Shown: in pieces, positions 32,088-41,358 of the stretch
How positions within the stretch are numbered: position 1 is the first letter of the stretch
How the letters are laid out: each line of letters starts with the position of its first letter
Assembly (NCBI RefSeq): GCF_030269485.1
Contig: NZ_BSTL01000005.1
Location: forward strand, 463-44,912
Reading direction: 5' to 3'
DNA: 44,450 bases
DNA from: Actinoplanes sp. NBRC 103695
Lineage (GTDB): Bacteria > Actinomycetota > Actinomycetes > Mycobacteriales > Micromonosporaceae
Notes under the pieces: generated by a model
Database searches by the model: none
What the model was told of the DNA's origin: nothing
Seen by the model: the letters and a program-made list of their open reading frames with translations, nothing else
Position numbers and translations under genes: made by a program

Positions 32088-32162
32088 GCTCTGAGCACAT
32101 ATACGCATCACCCGGCCGCGACGGGACGGTTCCGTTACCGCTCTGAGCACATATACGCATCA
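32088..32162. promoter_or_regulatory. Perfect 23-bp direct repeat in the cofC/plsC divergent promoter region
   Basis: The same 23 bases, starting gctctgagcacatatacgc, occur at 32088-32110 and 32140-32162 in the same orientation, 52 bp apart start to start. The centre is AT-rich and partly palindromic (gc-nn-atat-nn-gc). TATACG on the plus strand and TATATG on the minus strand could be -10 elements for plsC and cofC respectively. Spacing of about five helical turns suggests two bound regulator units on one DNA face. Confidence 0.6.
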
Positions 32163-32275
32163 GGTACGCATCGGCGGGCGGGCCGACCTGGCTTGGCGCG
32201 GTGCCAGCAGGCATGATTTCGTCGCAGACGACCGGTGCGGCGCTCTCCGCCCCGGCGACAGGTGCAGGAGGAGTT

Positions 32276-33004
32276 GTGGCGATACCCCGGCTGGGGTTCT
32301 GGCGGCGGCTGGCGGTCGCGATCGTGCTGCCGGTCCTCAAGGTCTGGACCAGCAAGACCTGGCGCGGCGCCGACAATCTGCCGGCCGGCGGCGGTGTGAT
32401 CCTGGTCGCCAACCACGCCTCGCACTTCGACCCGCTGGTCATTTCGTACTTCCTCTACGACAACGGGCGCTGGCCGCGCTTCCTGGCCAAGGCCAGCCTG
32501 TGGAAGGTGCCGCTGTTCGGCCCCTTCCTGAAGAAGGTCAAGCAGATCCCGGTGGAACGCGGCAGTGTGGAGGCGGTGAAGAGCCTCGACGCGCTGGTCG
32601 ACGCCCTGAACGACGGCGGGACCGTGGTGATCTACCCGGAGGGCACCACGTCCAAGGAGCCCGATCTGTGGCCGATGCGCGGCAAGACCGGCGCCGCCCG
32701 GCTCGCCCTCAAGACCGGCGCCCCGATCATCCCCCTGGCGAACTGGGGTGCGTACCAGATCTACGACTCGCGGACCAAGAAGATCGGGCTGAAGCCGCGC
32801 CGGCCGGTCGCCGCGATCGCCGGACCGCCGATCGACCTCGGCAGGTGGCAGGGCCAGGAGCCCACCCGGCAGGTGCTCGAGGAGATCACCGAGCACATCA
32901 TGCTGACCATCCGGGACCAGCTCGGCGAGATCCGCGAGGGCACGCCGCCACCCCTCTACCAGCCGACCGGCCGCGCCAAGACGCCGCCGGAGGTGACCGG
33001 ATGA
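32276..33004 (+). CDS. 1-acyl-sn-glycerol-3-phosphate acyltransferase (PlsC family)
   Basis: Acylates lysophosphatidic acid or a related acceptor at the membrane. The 242-aa protein has the catalytic NHASHFD (Hx4D motif), the substrate motif [13 protein letters not shown] and [11 protein letters not shown] hydrophobic N-terminal segment ([13 protein letters not shown]) may anchor it. GTG 32276 has AGGAGG four bases upstream; an in-frame ATG at 32201 is less likely. The stop overlaps gpsA by 4 bp, so two steps of glycerolipid synthesis are coupled. Confidence 0.93.
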   Translation: MAIPRLGFWRRLAVAIVLPVLKVWTSKTWRGADNLPAGGGVILVANHASHFDPLVISYFLYDNGRWPRFLAKASLWKVPLFGPFLKKVKQIPVERGSVEAVKSLDALVDALNDGGTVVIYPEGTTSKEPDLWPMRGKTGAARLALKTGAPIIPLANWGAYQIYDSRTKKIGLKPRRPVAAIAGPPIDLGRWQGQEPTRQVLEEITEHIMLTIRDQLGEIREGTPPPLYQPTGRAKTPPEVTG

Positions 33005-33996
33005 CCCGCGCCGCGATGATCGGCTCCGGGGCGTGGGGCACCGCGTTCGCCAAGATCCTGGCCGAGGCGGGCGCCGACGTCACCATGTGGGCACGCCGCG
33101 AGCAGGTGGCCGCCGCGATCCGCGAGCAGCACGTCAACGAGGGCTCGCTGCCCGGCGTGCGCCTGCCGGACCGGGTCACCGCGACCAGCGACCTGGCCGC
33201 CGCCGTCGCCGGCGCCGACCTCGTCTTCCTGGCCGTGCCGTCGCAGACGCTGCGCGGCAACCTCGCCGACTGGGCGCCGCACCTGCCCGCCGACGCCACG
33301 CTCATCTCTCTGATGAAGGGCATCGAGCTCGGCACCACCAAGCGGATGAGCCAGGTCATCGTGGAGACCGCCAAGGTCGACCCGCGGCGGGTGGTGGTCG
33401 TCTCCGGGCCCAACCTGGCGCCGGAGATCGCGGCCGAGCAGCCCGCCGCCACGGTCGTCGCGAGCGCCGACCCGGCCCGCGCGCAGGCCGTCCAGCACGC
33501 CATCGCGTTGCCCTACCTTCGCCCGTACACCAGCGACGACGTGATCGGGTGCGAGATCGGCGGCGCGGTCAAGAACGTGATCGCGCTGGCGTACGGGATG
33601 GCGTCCGCGATGGGCATGGGCGACAACACCAAGGCGTCGCTGATCACCCGCGGCCTGGCCGAGACGGCGCGGCTGGGCGTGGCCCTGGGCGCCGACCCGA
33701 TGACCTTCGCCGGCCTGGCCGGGCTCGGCGACCTGGTCGCCACCTGTTCCTCGCCGCTGTCCCGGAACCACACCTTCGGCGAGCACCTGGGCCGCGGTGA
33801 GACGCTCGAGCAGGCACAGAAGGCGACCCGGCAGACCGCCGAGGGCGTGAAGAGCTGCCTGGCCATCCGCGACCTGGCCGTCGCGCACGGCGTGGAGATG
33901 CCGATCACCGAGCAGGTCGAGCGGGTCTGCCACGAGGGCGTCGACCCGCGGGTGGCCGTGAAGCTGCTGATGGGCCGGGAGATGAAACCCGAATGA
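33001..33996 (+). CDS. gpsA: NAD(P)-dependent glycerol-3-phosphate dehydrogenase GpsA
   Basis: Reduces dihydroxyacetone phosphate to sn-glycerol-3-phosphate for phospholipids. The 331-aa protein has a Rossmann [14 protein letters not shown] at the start, [28 protein letters not shown], the catalytic-lysine region [23 protein letters not shown], and [24 protein letters not shown] overlaps join it to plsC upstream and to the PLP enzyme downstream. Confidence 0.97.
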   Translation: MTRAAMIGSGAWGTAFAKILAEAGADVTMWARREQVAAAIREQHVNEGSLPGVRLPDRVTATSDLAAAVAGADLVFLAVPSQTLRGNLADWAPHLPADATLISLMKGIELGTTKRMSQVIVETAKVDPRRVVVVSGPNLAPEIAAEQPAATVVASADPARAQAVQHAIALPYLRPYTSDDVIGCEIGGAVKNVIALAYGMASAMGMGDNTKASLITRGLAETARLGVALGADPMTFAGLAGLGDLVATCSSPLSRNHTFGEHLGRGETLEQAQKATRQTAEGVKSCLAIRDLAVAHGVEMPITEQVERVCHEGVDPRVAVKLLMGREMKPE

Positions 33997-35090
33997 GCGG
34001 CGACGGCACCCACGTGGTGCACGCGGGGCTGCCCGAGCCGGTGCCGGGCCAGCCGTTCCTGCCCGGTCCGGTGTTCGCGGCGCCCTACCACCTCGACCCC
34101 GACGCCGGCCCGGGACTCAACGGCTACGGCCGCCCGGACAACCCGACCCGGCGCGGTCTGGAGGCGGCCGTCGGGTCGCTGGAGGGCGGGCAGGTCCGGG
34201 CGTTCGCGTCGGGGCAGGCGGCGATCACCGCGCTGCTGCTGAGCGTGCTGCGCTCCGGCGACACGGTCGTGCTGCCCTCCGACGGGTACTTCCCGGTCCG
34301 GGCGTTCGCCGAGGGGACGCTGCGGGACCTCGGCGTCAGCACGATCCTGGCGCCGACCGCCGGCCCGCGTCCCGCGCTGGACGGCGTACGCCTGGTGCTG
34401 ATCGAGACACCGGCCAACCCCGGCCTGGACGTGTGCGACGTGCGTGAGACGGCAGACGCGGCGCACGCCGCAGGCGCTCTTCTGGCGGTCGACAACACCA
34501 CCGCGACACCGCTCGGGCAGCGGCCGCTCGAGCTCGGCGCCGACCTGGTGGTGGCCTCCGGGACCAAGGCGCTGACCGGGCACTCCGACGTGCTCCTCGG
34601 TTACGTGGCGACCAACGACGATCAACTTCTTGACAAGATCACCACCTGGCGTACGCAGACCGGCGGCATCCCGGGCGCCTTCGACTGCTGGCTCGCCCAC
34701 CGGTCGCTGGCCACGCTCGACCTGCGGCTGGGCCGGCAGACGGCGAACGCCGCGGCGATCGCGGCGATGCTGCGGGACCGGTCCGACGTGACCGGCGTGC
34801 GCTGGCCGGGGTTGCCGGACGACCCGTCGTACGAGATCTGCGCCCGGCAGATGCGCCGCATCCCCGGCGTGCTCTCCTTCGACCTGGGCGGCGCCGACCG
34901 CGTGGCCCGGTTCCTGAAGGCGTCGGCACTGGTCTTCGCGGCCACGTCGTTCGGCGGGCTGCACACCAGCGCCGACCGGCGCGCGCAGTGGGGCGATGAC
35001 ACCGCGGAGGGCTTCGTCCGGCTCTCCTGCGGGATCGAAGACACCGAGGACCTGATCGCCGACCTGACCGTCGCTCTCGACCGGTCCTAG
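33993..35090 (+). CDS. Cystathionine gamma-lyase/synthase-type PLP enzyme
   Basis: A 365-aa Cys/Met-metabolism PLP-dependent enzyme. [57 protein letters not shown], with the Schiff-base lysine K192 in [11 protein letters not shown], and [16 protein letters not shown] and RLSCGIED near the end. Lyase or synthase activity cannot be told apart by eye. The start overlaps the gpsA stop (ATGA). Substrate choice in this family depends on a few residues that need a structural alignment. Confidence 0.9.
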   Translation: MSGDGTHVVHAGLPEPVPGQPFLPGPVFAAPYHLDPDAGPGLNGYGRPDNPTRRGLEAAVGSLEGGQVRAFASGQAAITALLLSVLRSGDTVVLPSDGYFPVRAFAEGTLRDLGVSTILAPTAGPRPALDGVRLVLIETPANPGLDVCDVRETADAAHAAGALLAVDNTTATPLGQRPLELGADLVVASGTKALTGHSDVLLGYVATNDDQLLDKITTWRTQTGGIPGAFDCWLAHRSLATLDLRLGRQTANAAAIAAMLRDRSDVTGVRWPGLPDDPSYEICARQMRRIPGVLSFDLGGADRVARFLKASALVFAATSFGGLHTSADRRAQWGDDTAEGFVRLSCGIEDTEDLIADLTVALDRS

Positions 35091-35118
35091 TCGCAAGGAC
35101 AAGTGGAGGGCTCAACCG

Positions 35119-38100
35119 TTGTTCAGTCGTGTCGCCATCGTCAATCGTGGAGAGGCCGCGATGCGGCTCATCCATGCCGTCCGCGATCTGTCCGCCGAGA
35201 CGGGGGCCCGGATCGAGACGGTGGCCCTCTACACCGACGAGGACCGTAACTCCTCGTTCGTCCGGGAGGCCGACGTCGCCTACCCGCTGGGCCCCGCGTC
35301 CGGCCGCCCCTATCTGAACCACGCCCTCCTCGAGGCCGCACTGGTCGAGGTGCGGGCCGACGCCGCCTGGGTCGGCTGGGGATTCGTCGCCGAGGACCCG
35401 GCGTTCGCCGAGCTCTGCGACCGGATCGGCGTCACCTTCGTCGGGCCGGGCGCCGAGGCGATGCGCAAACTCGGCGACAAGATCGGGTCGAAGCTGATCG
35501 CCGAGGAGGTCGGCGTCCCGGTCGCGCCGTGGAGCCGCGGCGAGGTCGCGACCCTCGAGGAGGCGCTGCGGGCCGGCGCCGAGATCGGCTACCCGCTGAT
35601 GCTCAAGGCGACCGCCGGTGGCGGCGGACGGGGCATCCGCCGGGTCGACTCGGCGGCGGATCTCACCGACGCGTACGAGCGCACCAGCCAGGAGGCGCTG
35701 CGTGCCTTCGGTTCCGGCGTGGTCTTCCTGGAGCGCCTGGTGATCGGTGCCCGGCACGTCGAGGTGCAGCTCATCGCCGACGGGCAGGGTGGCGCCTGGG
35801 CGCTCGGCGTGCGGGACTGCTCGGTGCAGCGCCGCAACCAGAAGATCATCGAGGAGTCGTCCTCCCCGGTGATGAGCCCGGACCAGGCCGCCGAGCTCAA
35901 GGAGTCGGCCGTACGCCTGGCCCTGGCCGTGGGCTACCGCGGCGCCGGCACCGTCGAGTTCCTCTACCACCCGGCCGACAAGCTGTTCGCCTTCCTCGAG
36001 GTCAACACCCGCCTCCAGGTCGAGCACCCGATCACCGAGATCACCACCGGCACCGACCTGGTCAAGCTGCAGCTGCACGTGGCGGGCGGCGGCCGGCTCG
36101 AGGGCCCGCAGCCGCCGGAGAGCGGGCACGCGGTCGAGGCGCGGCTCAACGCCGAGGACCCCGACCGGGACTTCGCGCCCTCGCCCGGCCGGATCACGCG
36201 CCTGGTGCTGCCGGCCGGCCCGGGCATCCGGGTGGACACCGGCGTTGCCGAGGGCGACACCATCCCGGCCGCCTTCGACTCGATGATCGCCAAGATCATC
36301 GCGTACGGCCGGGACCGTGACGAGGCGCTCGGCCGTCTGCGCCGGGCGATGGCCGAGACCACCGTGATCATCGAGGGTGGCGCCACCAACAAGAGCTTCG
36401 TGCTCGACCTGCTCGACCAGCCCGAGGTGATCGACGGCAGCGCCGACACCGGCTGGATCGACCGGGTGCGCGCCGAGGGCCGGCTGGTCAGCCACCGGCA
36501 CTCCGCGGTAGCGCTGGCCGCCGCCGCGATCGAGGCGTACGAGGACGAGGAAGAGGTCAGCCGGCAGCGCCTGCTGGCCACCGCGCACGGCGGACGCCCG
36601 CAGGTCCGGCACGACAGCGGACGGCCCCTCGACCTCAAGCTGCGCGGGGCGAGCTACCGGGTGCGGGTCTTCCGGGTCGGCCAGACCCGGTTCCGGGTCG
36701 GCATCTCCAGCGGCGCCGAGGTGTATCCCGCCGACGTCGAGATCGAGCGGTACGACGAGCACAGCGGCCGGATGCTGGTCAACGGCCACCGCTTCCGCCT
36801 GGTGACCGCCACCCACGGCCCGATCCACCTGGTCGAGATCGACGGCGTCACGCACCGGGTCAGCCGGGACGAGGGCGGCGTGGTGCGTTCTCCCGCCCCC
36901 GCGCTGGTGGTCGCCACCCCGGTGGCGGTCGGCGACGACGTCGACGCGGGCGCGCCCATCCTCGTGCTGGAGAGCATGAAGATGGAGAACGTCCTGCGCG
37001 CCCCGTTCCGCGCCCGGGTCCGCGAGCTGCCGGTGTCGGTCGGCAGCCAGGTCGAGACCGGCGCGCCGGTGCTGCGCCTGGAGCCCCTCGGCGACGCGGA
37101 GGAGGAGTCCGCCGCCGCGGACGGCATCATCGACCTGCCCCCCGAGGCGGCACACCCGCCCGCGGCCGAGCGCGTCACGCGTGGCCTGGAAGACCTGCGC
37201 AGCCTGCTGCTCGGCTTCGACGTCGACCCGCAGGACCGCGGCCGGGTGCTCACCGGCTACCTGGCCGCCCGGGCCGAGTCCGGCGGCCGGGTCAGCGCGG
37301 GCGAGGTCGGCCTGCTCACCGTCTTCGCCGACCTGCTCGAGCTCAGCCGGAACAAGCCCGGCGGCGAGATCGAGCTGGAGCCGGGCAGCCCGGTGCACAG
37401 CCCGCGCGAATACCTGCACAGCTACCTGAAGAGCCTCGACGTCGAGCGGGCCGGGGTCACCGAGGCCTTCCAGGCCCGCCTGGAGCGGGTGCTCGCGCAC
37501 TACGGCGTCATCGGCCTCGACCGCACGCCCGAGCTGGAGGCCGCGGTCTTCCGCATCTTCCTGGCGCAGCAGCGGATCTCGGCCGACGTCTCGGTGGTGT
37601 CCGAGTTGCTCCGGCAGTGGATCGCCGGACCGCCGCCGGCGGCCCCGCTCGATGAGGCCGCCGGCCTCACCCTGGAACACGTCGTCGAGGCCACCCAGGT
37701 CCGCTTCCCGGCCCTGTCCGACCTGGCCCGCGGCGTGGTGTTCCGGTGGTTCGCCCAGCCGTTGCTGCGGCGTACCCGCGCGACCGTGTACGCGGCCGTC
37801 CGCAACCACCTGCGCCACCTGGACCAGAACCCGGACGCGCCGGACCGCGACGAGCGGATCCAGGCCATGGTGGCGAGCTCCGAGCCGCTGGTCCGGCTGA
37901 TCGGCCAGCGCGTCGGCCGGCCCGGCCGCGACCTCGGCCCGCTGCTCGAGGTGGTCACCCGCCGCTACTACGGCAACAGGTCGCTCTCCGGCATCGTCAC
38001 CGAGGAGGCCGGCGGCTGCCGCTTCGTCGTCGCCCGGCACACCGCCCCGGACAGGGTGACCCGGGTGGTCACCACCGCGGTCGACATCGCCGCCCTGCCC

Positions 38101-40599
38101 GCCGCGATCGCCGCGGTCGGCGCCTTCGCGGCCGACGTGGAGGACCGCGGGCTGGTCGCCGACCTCTACATGACCTGGGACGGCCAGCCGGAGGACGTCG
38201 ACGTCATGGCGGCGCGGCTCGCCGAGTTCCTGGCCGCGCATTCCCTCCCGGCCGGCGTGCGCCGGATCACCACCACGATCGCCGGCAGCAGCGGCGTGAT
38301 GCACCACCACTTCACCTTCCGGCCGTCGGAGGCCGGACCCGGTCTCGTCGAGGACCGGCTCATCCGCGGCCTGCACCCGCAGATCGCCCGGCGCCTCCAG
38401 CTCCAGCGGCTGCGCGAGTTCCACCTCACCCGGCTGCCGTCGGCGGACGAGGAGATCTACCTCTTCAAGGCCGTGGCGCACAGCAACCCGGCCGACGAGC
38501 GGCTGATCGCGATGGGCCAGGTGCGCGACCTCACGCCGCTGCGCGAGGCCGACGGCCGGCTGGTGGCGCTCCCGGCGGTCGAGGACGCGATCACCGCGGG
38601 CCTGGACGCGATCCGGAACATCCAGGCGCAGCGGCCGCAGAACAAGCGGTTCGACACCAACCGGATCATGATGTACGTCTGGCCGTCCACCGAGCTGTCG
38701 CCCGAGGAGCTCAACGCCCTGGTGCAGCGCATCCTGCCGACCACGGCCGGCGCGGGCCTCGAGGAGGTCCAGTTCCTCGCCCGGCAGCGCGGGGCGTCCG
38801 GCGAGCTGAGCGAGGTCGCCGTGCGGATCACCATCGACTCGCGGGACGGCGCCCGGCTGCACGTCGACAAGCCGACCACCGACCCGGTGCAGCCGCTCGA
38901 CGACTACCGGCAGAAGGTGCTGCGCGCCGCCCGCCGGGGCAACGTCTACCCGTACGAGCTGACCAGCATGCTGGCCGGGCCGCGTGGCACCTTCGTCGAG
39001 CACGACCTCGACGAGGCGGGCGTCCTGGTGCCGGTGGACCGGCAGCCCGGCCGCAACAAGGCGGCCATCGTCGCCGGGGTGGTCAGCACGCCGACCACGC
39101 GTCACCCGGAGGGCGTCAGCCGGGTGATCCTGCTCGGCGACCCGACCAAGGCGCTCGGCGCGCTGTCCGAGCCGGAGTGCTCGCGGGTGATCGCGGCGCT
39201 CGACCTGGCCGAGCGGATGCGGGTGCCGCTGGAGTGGTTCGCGCTGTCGGCCGGCGCCCGGATCTCGATGAGCTCCGGCACCGAGAACATGGACTGGGTG
39301 GCCGCCGCGCTCAAGCGGATCGTCACGTTCACCCAGGACGGCGGCGAGATCAACGTCGTGGTCACCGGCATCAACGTGGGCGCCCAGCCGTACTGGAACG
39401 CCGAGGCCACCATGCTGATGCACACCAAGGGCGTCCTGGTCATGACCCCGGACTCGGCGATGGTGCTCACCGGCAAGCAGGCGCTGGACTTCTCCGGCGG
39501 CGTGTCCGCCGAGGACAACTACGGCATCGGCGGCTACGACCGGGTGATGGGCCCGAACGGGCAGGCGCAGTACTGGGCGCCCGACCTGGCGTCCGCCCGC
39601 GACGTGCTGATGGCGCACTACGACCACACGTACGTCGTGCCGGGCGAGGCCGGTCCGCGCCGGGCGACCACCACCGATCCGGCCGACCGGGACGTCTCCG
39701 GCTACCCGCACACCTTCGCGGGCAGCGACTTCACCACGGTCGGCCAGATCTTCTCGGCGACGCACAACCCCGACCGCAAGAAGGCCTTCGACATCCGTAC
39801 GGTGATGCGCGCCCTCGCCGACCAGGACCACCAGGTGCTGGAGCGCTGGGCCGGGATGGCCGACGCGGACACCTCGGTCGTGCAGGACGCCCACATCGGC
39901 GGCTGGCCGGTCTGCCTGATCGGCATCGAGTCACGCTCGGTGCCGCGCCGCGGGTTCCCGCCCACCGACGGGCCGGACACCTACACCGCGGGCACGTTGT
40001 TCCCGCAGTCGTCGAAGAAGACCGCCCGGGCGATCAACGCGGCGTCCGGCAACCGCCCGCTGGTGGTGCTGGCCAACCTGTCCGGCTTCGACGGCTCACC
40101 GGAGTCGCTGCTCAAGCTCCAGCTGGAGTACGGCGCGGAGATCGGCCGGGCGATCGTGAACTACCAGGGCCCGATCGTGTTCTGCGTGATCTCCCGCTAC
40201 CACGGCGGCGCGTTCGTGGTGTTCTCCAAGGCGCTCAACCCGAACATGACCGTGCTGGCGCTGGAGGGCTCGTTCGCCTCGGTGCTGGGCGGCGCCCCCG
40301 CGGCGGCGGTGGTCTTCTCGGGCGAGGTCAACAACCGCACGGCGAACGACCCGCGGGTCACCGACCTGGTGTCCCGGGTGTCCGCCGCCAGCGGCGCCGA
40401 CCGCGCGGCCCTGAACGTGGAACTCGCCGAGGTGCAGGCGGCGGTGCGGGCGGAGAAGGTGAGCGAGGTGGCCGCCGAGTTCGACCGGGTGCACAGCATC
40501 CAGCGGGCAGTGGACGTCGGGTCGGTGGACGCCATCATCAAGGCCGCCGAGCTGCGGCCACGCATCATCGAGGCGATCGAGCACGGCCTGAAGCGCTGA
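35119..40599 (+). CDS. Single-chain acyl-CoA carboxylase (biotin carboxylase-BCCP-central-carboxyltransferase)
   Basis: An 1826-aa biotin-dependent carboxylase. Residues about 1-450 are the biotin carboxylase (FSRVAIVNRGEAAMRL, LKATAGGGGRGIRRV, FLEVNTRLQVEHPITE). The biotin carrier follows with biotinyl lysine K621 in ESMKMEN. A region at about 680-1270 resembles the BC-CT connecting (ACC-central) region of eukaryotic acetyl-CoA carboxylase (EFHLTRLPS, AQRPQNKRFDTNRIMMYVWP, NVYPYELTSML). The carboxyltransferase is about 1275-1826 (PLEWFALSAGARISM, GINVGAQPYWNAEATML, SKALNPNMTVLALEGSFASVLGGAPAAAVVF). The start is TTG 35119 with GGAGGG nine bases upstream. Acetyl- or propionyl-CoA are likely substrates; malonyl-CoA supply is the inferred role. 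Its 3' end overlaps the convergent kinase by 35 bp. Confidence 0.93.
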   Translation: MFSRVAIVNRGEAAMRLIHAVRDLSAETGARIETVALYTDEDRNSSFVREADVAYPLGPASGRPYLNHALLEAALVEVRADAAWVGWGFVAEDPAFAELCDRIGVTFVGPGAEAMRKLGDKIGSKLIAEEVGVPVAPWSRGEVATLEEALRAGAEIGYPLMLKATAGGGGRGIRRVDSAADLTDAYERTSQEALRAFGSGVVFLERLVIGARHVEVQLIADGQGGAWALGVRDCSVQRRNQKIIEESSSPVMSPDQAAELKESAVRLALAVGYRGAGTVEFLYHPADKLFAFLEVNTRLQVEHPITEITTGTDLVKLQLHVAGGGRLEGPQPPESGHAVEARLNAEDPDRDFAPSPGRITRLVLPAGPGIRVDTGVAEGDTIPAAFDSMIAKIIAYGRDRDEALGRLRRAMAETTVIIEGGATNKSFVLDLLDQPEVIDGSADTGWIDRVRAEGRLVSHRHSAVALAAAAIEAYEDEEEVSRQRLLATAHGGRPQVRHDSGRPLDLKLRGASYRVRVFRVGQTRFRVGISSGAEVYPADVEIERYDEHSGRMLVNGHRFRLVTATHGPIHLVEIDGVTHRVSRDEGGVVRSPAPALVVATPVAVGDDVDAGAPILVLESMKMENVLRAPFRARVRELPVSVGSQVETGAPVLRLEPLGDAEEESAAADGIIDLPPEAAHPPAAERVTRGLEDLRSLLLGFDVDPQDRGRVLTGYLAARAESGGRVSAGEVGLLTVFADLLELSRNKPGGEIELEPGSPVHSPREYLHSYLKSLDVERAGVTEAFQARLERVLAHYGVIGLDRTPELEAAVFRIFLAQQRISADVSVVSELLRQWIAGPPPAAPLDEAAGLTLEHVVEATQVRFPALSDLARGVVFRWFAQPLLRRTRATVYAAVRNHLRHLDQNPDAPDRDERIQAMVASSEPLVRLIGQRVGRPGRDLGPLLEVVTRRYYGNRSLSGIVTEEAGGCRFVVARHTAPDRVTRVVTTAVDIAALPAAIAAVGAFAADVEDRGLVADLYMTWDGQPEDVDVMAARLAEFLAAHSLPAGVRRITTTIAGSSGVMHHHFTFRPSEAGPGLVEDRLIRGLHPQIARRLQLQRLREFHLTRLPSADEEIYLFKAVAHSNPADERLIAMGQVRDLTPLREADGRLVALPAVEDAITAGLDAIRNIQAQRPQNKRFDTNRIMMYVWPSTELSPEELNALVQRILPTTAGAGLEEVQFLARQRGASGELSEVAVRITIDSRDGARLHVDKPTTDPVQPLDDYRQKVLRAARRGNVYPYELTSMLAGPRGTFVEHDLDEAGVLVPVDRQPGRNKAAIVAGVVSTPTTRHPEGVSRVILLGDPTKALGALSEPECSRVIAALDLAERMRVPLEWFALSAGARISMSSGTENMDWVAAALKRIVTFTQDGGEINVVVTGINVGAQPYWNAEATMLMHTKGVLVMTPDSAMVLTGKQALDFSGGVSAEDNYGIGGYDRVMGPNGQAQYWAPDLASARDVLMAHYDHTYVVPGEAGPRRATTTDPADRDVSGYPHTFAGSDFTTVGQIFSATHNPDRKKAFDIRTVMRALADQDHQVLERWAGMADADTSVVQDAHIGGWPVCLIGIESRSVPRRGFPPTDGPDTYTAGTLFPQSSKKTARAINAASGNRPLVVLANLSGFDGSPESLLKLQLEYGAEIGRAIVNYQGPIVFCVISRYHGGAFVVFSKALNPNMTVLALEGSFASVLGGAPAAAVVFSGEVNNRTANDPRVTDLVSRVSAASGADRAALNVELAEVQAAVRAEKVSEVAAEFDRVHSIQRAVDVGSVDAIIKAAELRPRIIEAIEHGLKR

Positions 40600-41032
40600 T
40601 CGCCTCGATCTCGTCGGCCAGGTCCGCTGGTGGCTGGCGGGCGTCCAGCTCGGCTGTGGCGCCCGCCCGCAACAGCGGCTCGACCTCGGCGTGGTCCGCG
40701 ACGATCCGGGCCCGCTGCTCGGGTGTCTTGCCGAAGGGGTTCGTGGTGCGGGCGGCCACACGTTCCAGGAGAACCTCGAGGGGCGCGCTCAGCAGCACCA
40801 CCGCGGCGAAGCGCGGGTAGAACACGCCCTGGTTCGGTACGCAGCCGGCCACATAGTCCGGGTGTTCGTCGAGCAGCTCGCTGATGCGGGCCTCAATCCA
40901 CACCTGACCGTCGGCGGTCTCCACCGCGTAGCCGCCGTAGTCGGTGTCGACCACGTGGCGGCCGCGACGGGCCAGTTCCGCCAGGAGCGTCGACTTGCCC
41001 GCACCGGACATCCCGGTGATGAAGACGGTCAC
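40565..41032 (-). CDS. P-loop ATPase/kinase-like protein
   Basis: A 155-aa nucleoside/shikimate-kinase-like protein with Walker A GMSGAGKST at residues 7-15, a DTDYGGY segment, and a possible LID (LLERVAARTTNPFGKTPEQRARI). It is short for a full kinase, and the substrate is unknown. GTG 41032 overlaps the DUF952 stop (GTGA). Its 3' end overlaps the carboxylase gene by 35 bp on the other strand. A DUF952-kinase pairing next to recG occurs in related actinomycetes from memory. Confidence 0.85.
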   Translation of the reverse strand: MTVFITGMSGAGKSTLLAELARRGRHVVDTDYGGYAVETADGQVWIEARISELLDEHPDYVAGCVPNQGVFYPRFAAVVLLSAPLEVLLERVAARTTNPFGKTPEQRARIVADHAEVEPLLRAGATAELDARQPPADLADEIEAISASGRARSPR

Positions 41033-41358
41033 AGCGGCGCGAAGGAGCCGTCCGGGCGGGGCGGCAGCTCGTGCACCGCGACCACGGCCGCCGTCGGGAT
41101 CGGGCCGTAGACGTGCGGGAACAACCGCCCGTCCGGGTCCGGCGGGTCGCCGTCCTCCCAGACCGGCGGCTTCGGCAGCCGTTTCTCGTCGATCTCCAGC
41201 ACCACCAGGTCGGTCTGGCCGCGGGCACGGATCGTCGCCGGGACATGCACGTGGTCGCGCGGCGAGCAGTGGATGAACCCCTGCGTCGACAATGTCTCGG
41301 TGATGTAGAGCTCGGCGTCGGCGGCGAAGTCGGCCCGCCGGCAGAAGTGGTAGATCAT
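41029..41358 (-). CDS. DUF952 protein
   Basis: A 109-aa DUF952 protein: MIYHFCRRADF, then STQGFIHCSPRDHV and HVYGPIPTAAVVAVHEL, the conserved His/Cys/Tyr blocks of the family. The fold is ADP-ribosyltransferase-like in related entries, but the activity is unproven. Both ends overlap neighbours by 4 bp (recG stop/ATG 41358 and its stop/kinase GTG), so it is part of the recG operon. Confidence 0.93.
   Translation of the reverse strand: MIYHFCRRADFAADAELYITETLSTQGFIHCSPRDHVHVPATIRARGQTDLVVLEIDEKRLPKPPVWEDGDPPDPDGRLFPHVYGPIPTAAVVAVHELPPRPDGSFAPL

Noticed and set aside
34639..39894. 1751-codon open frame on the minus strand opposite the carboxylase gene
   Set aside because: It is a mirror frame produced by strong GC bias in codon third positions; its composition is Arg/His/Gly/Asp-rich with no domain, while the plus strand shows intact enzyme motifs throughout.
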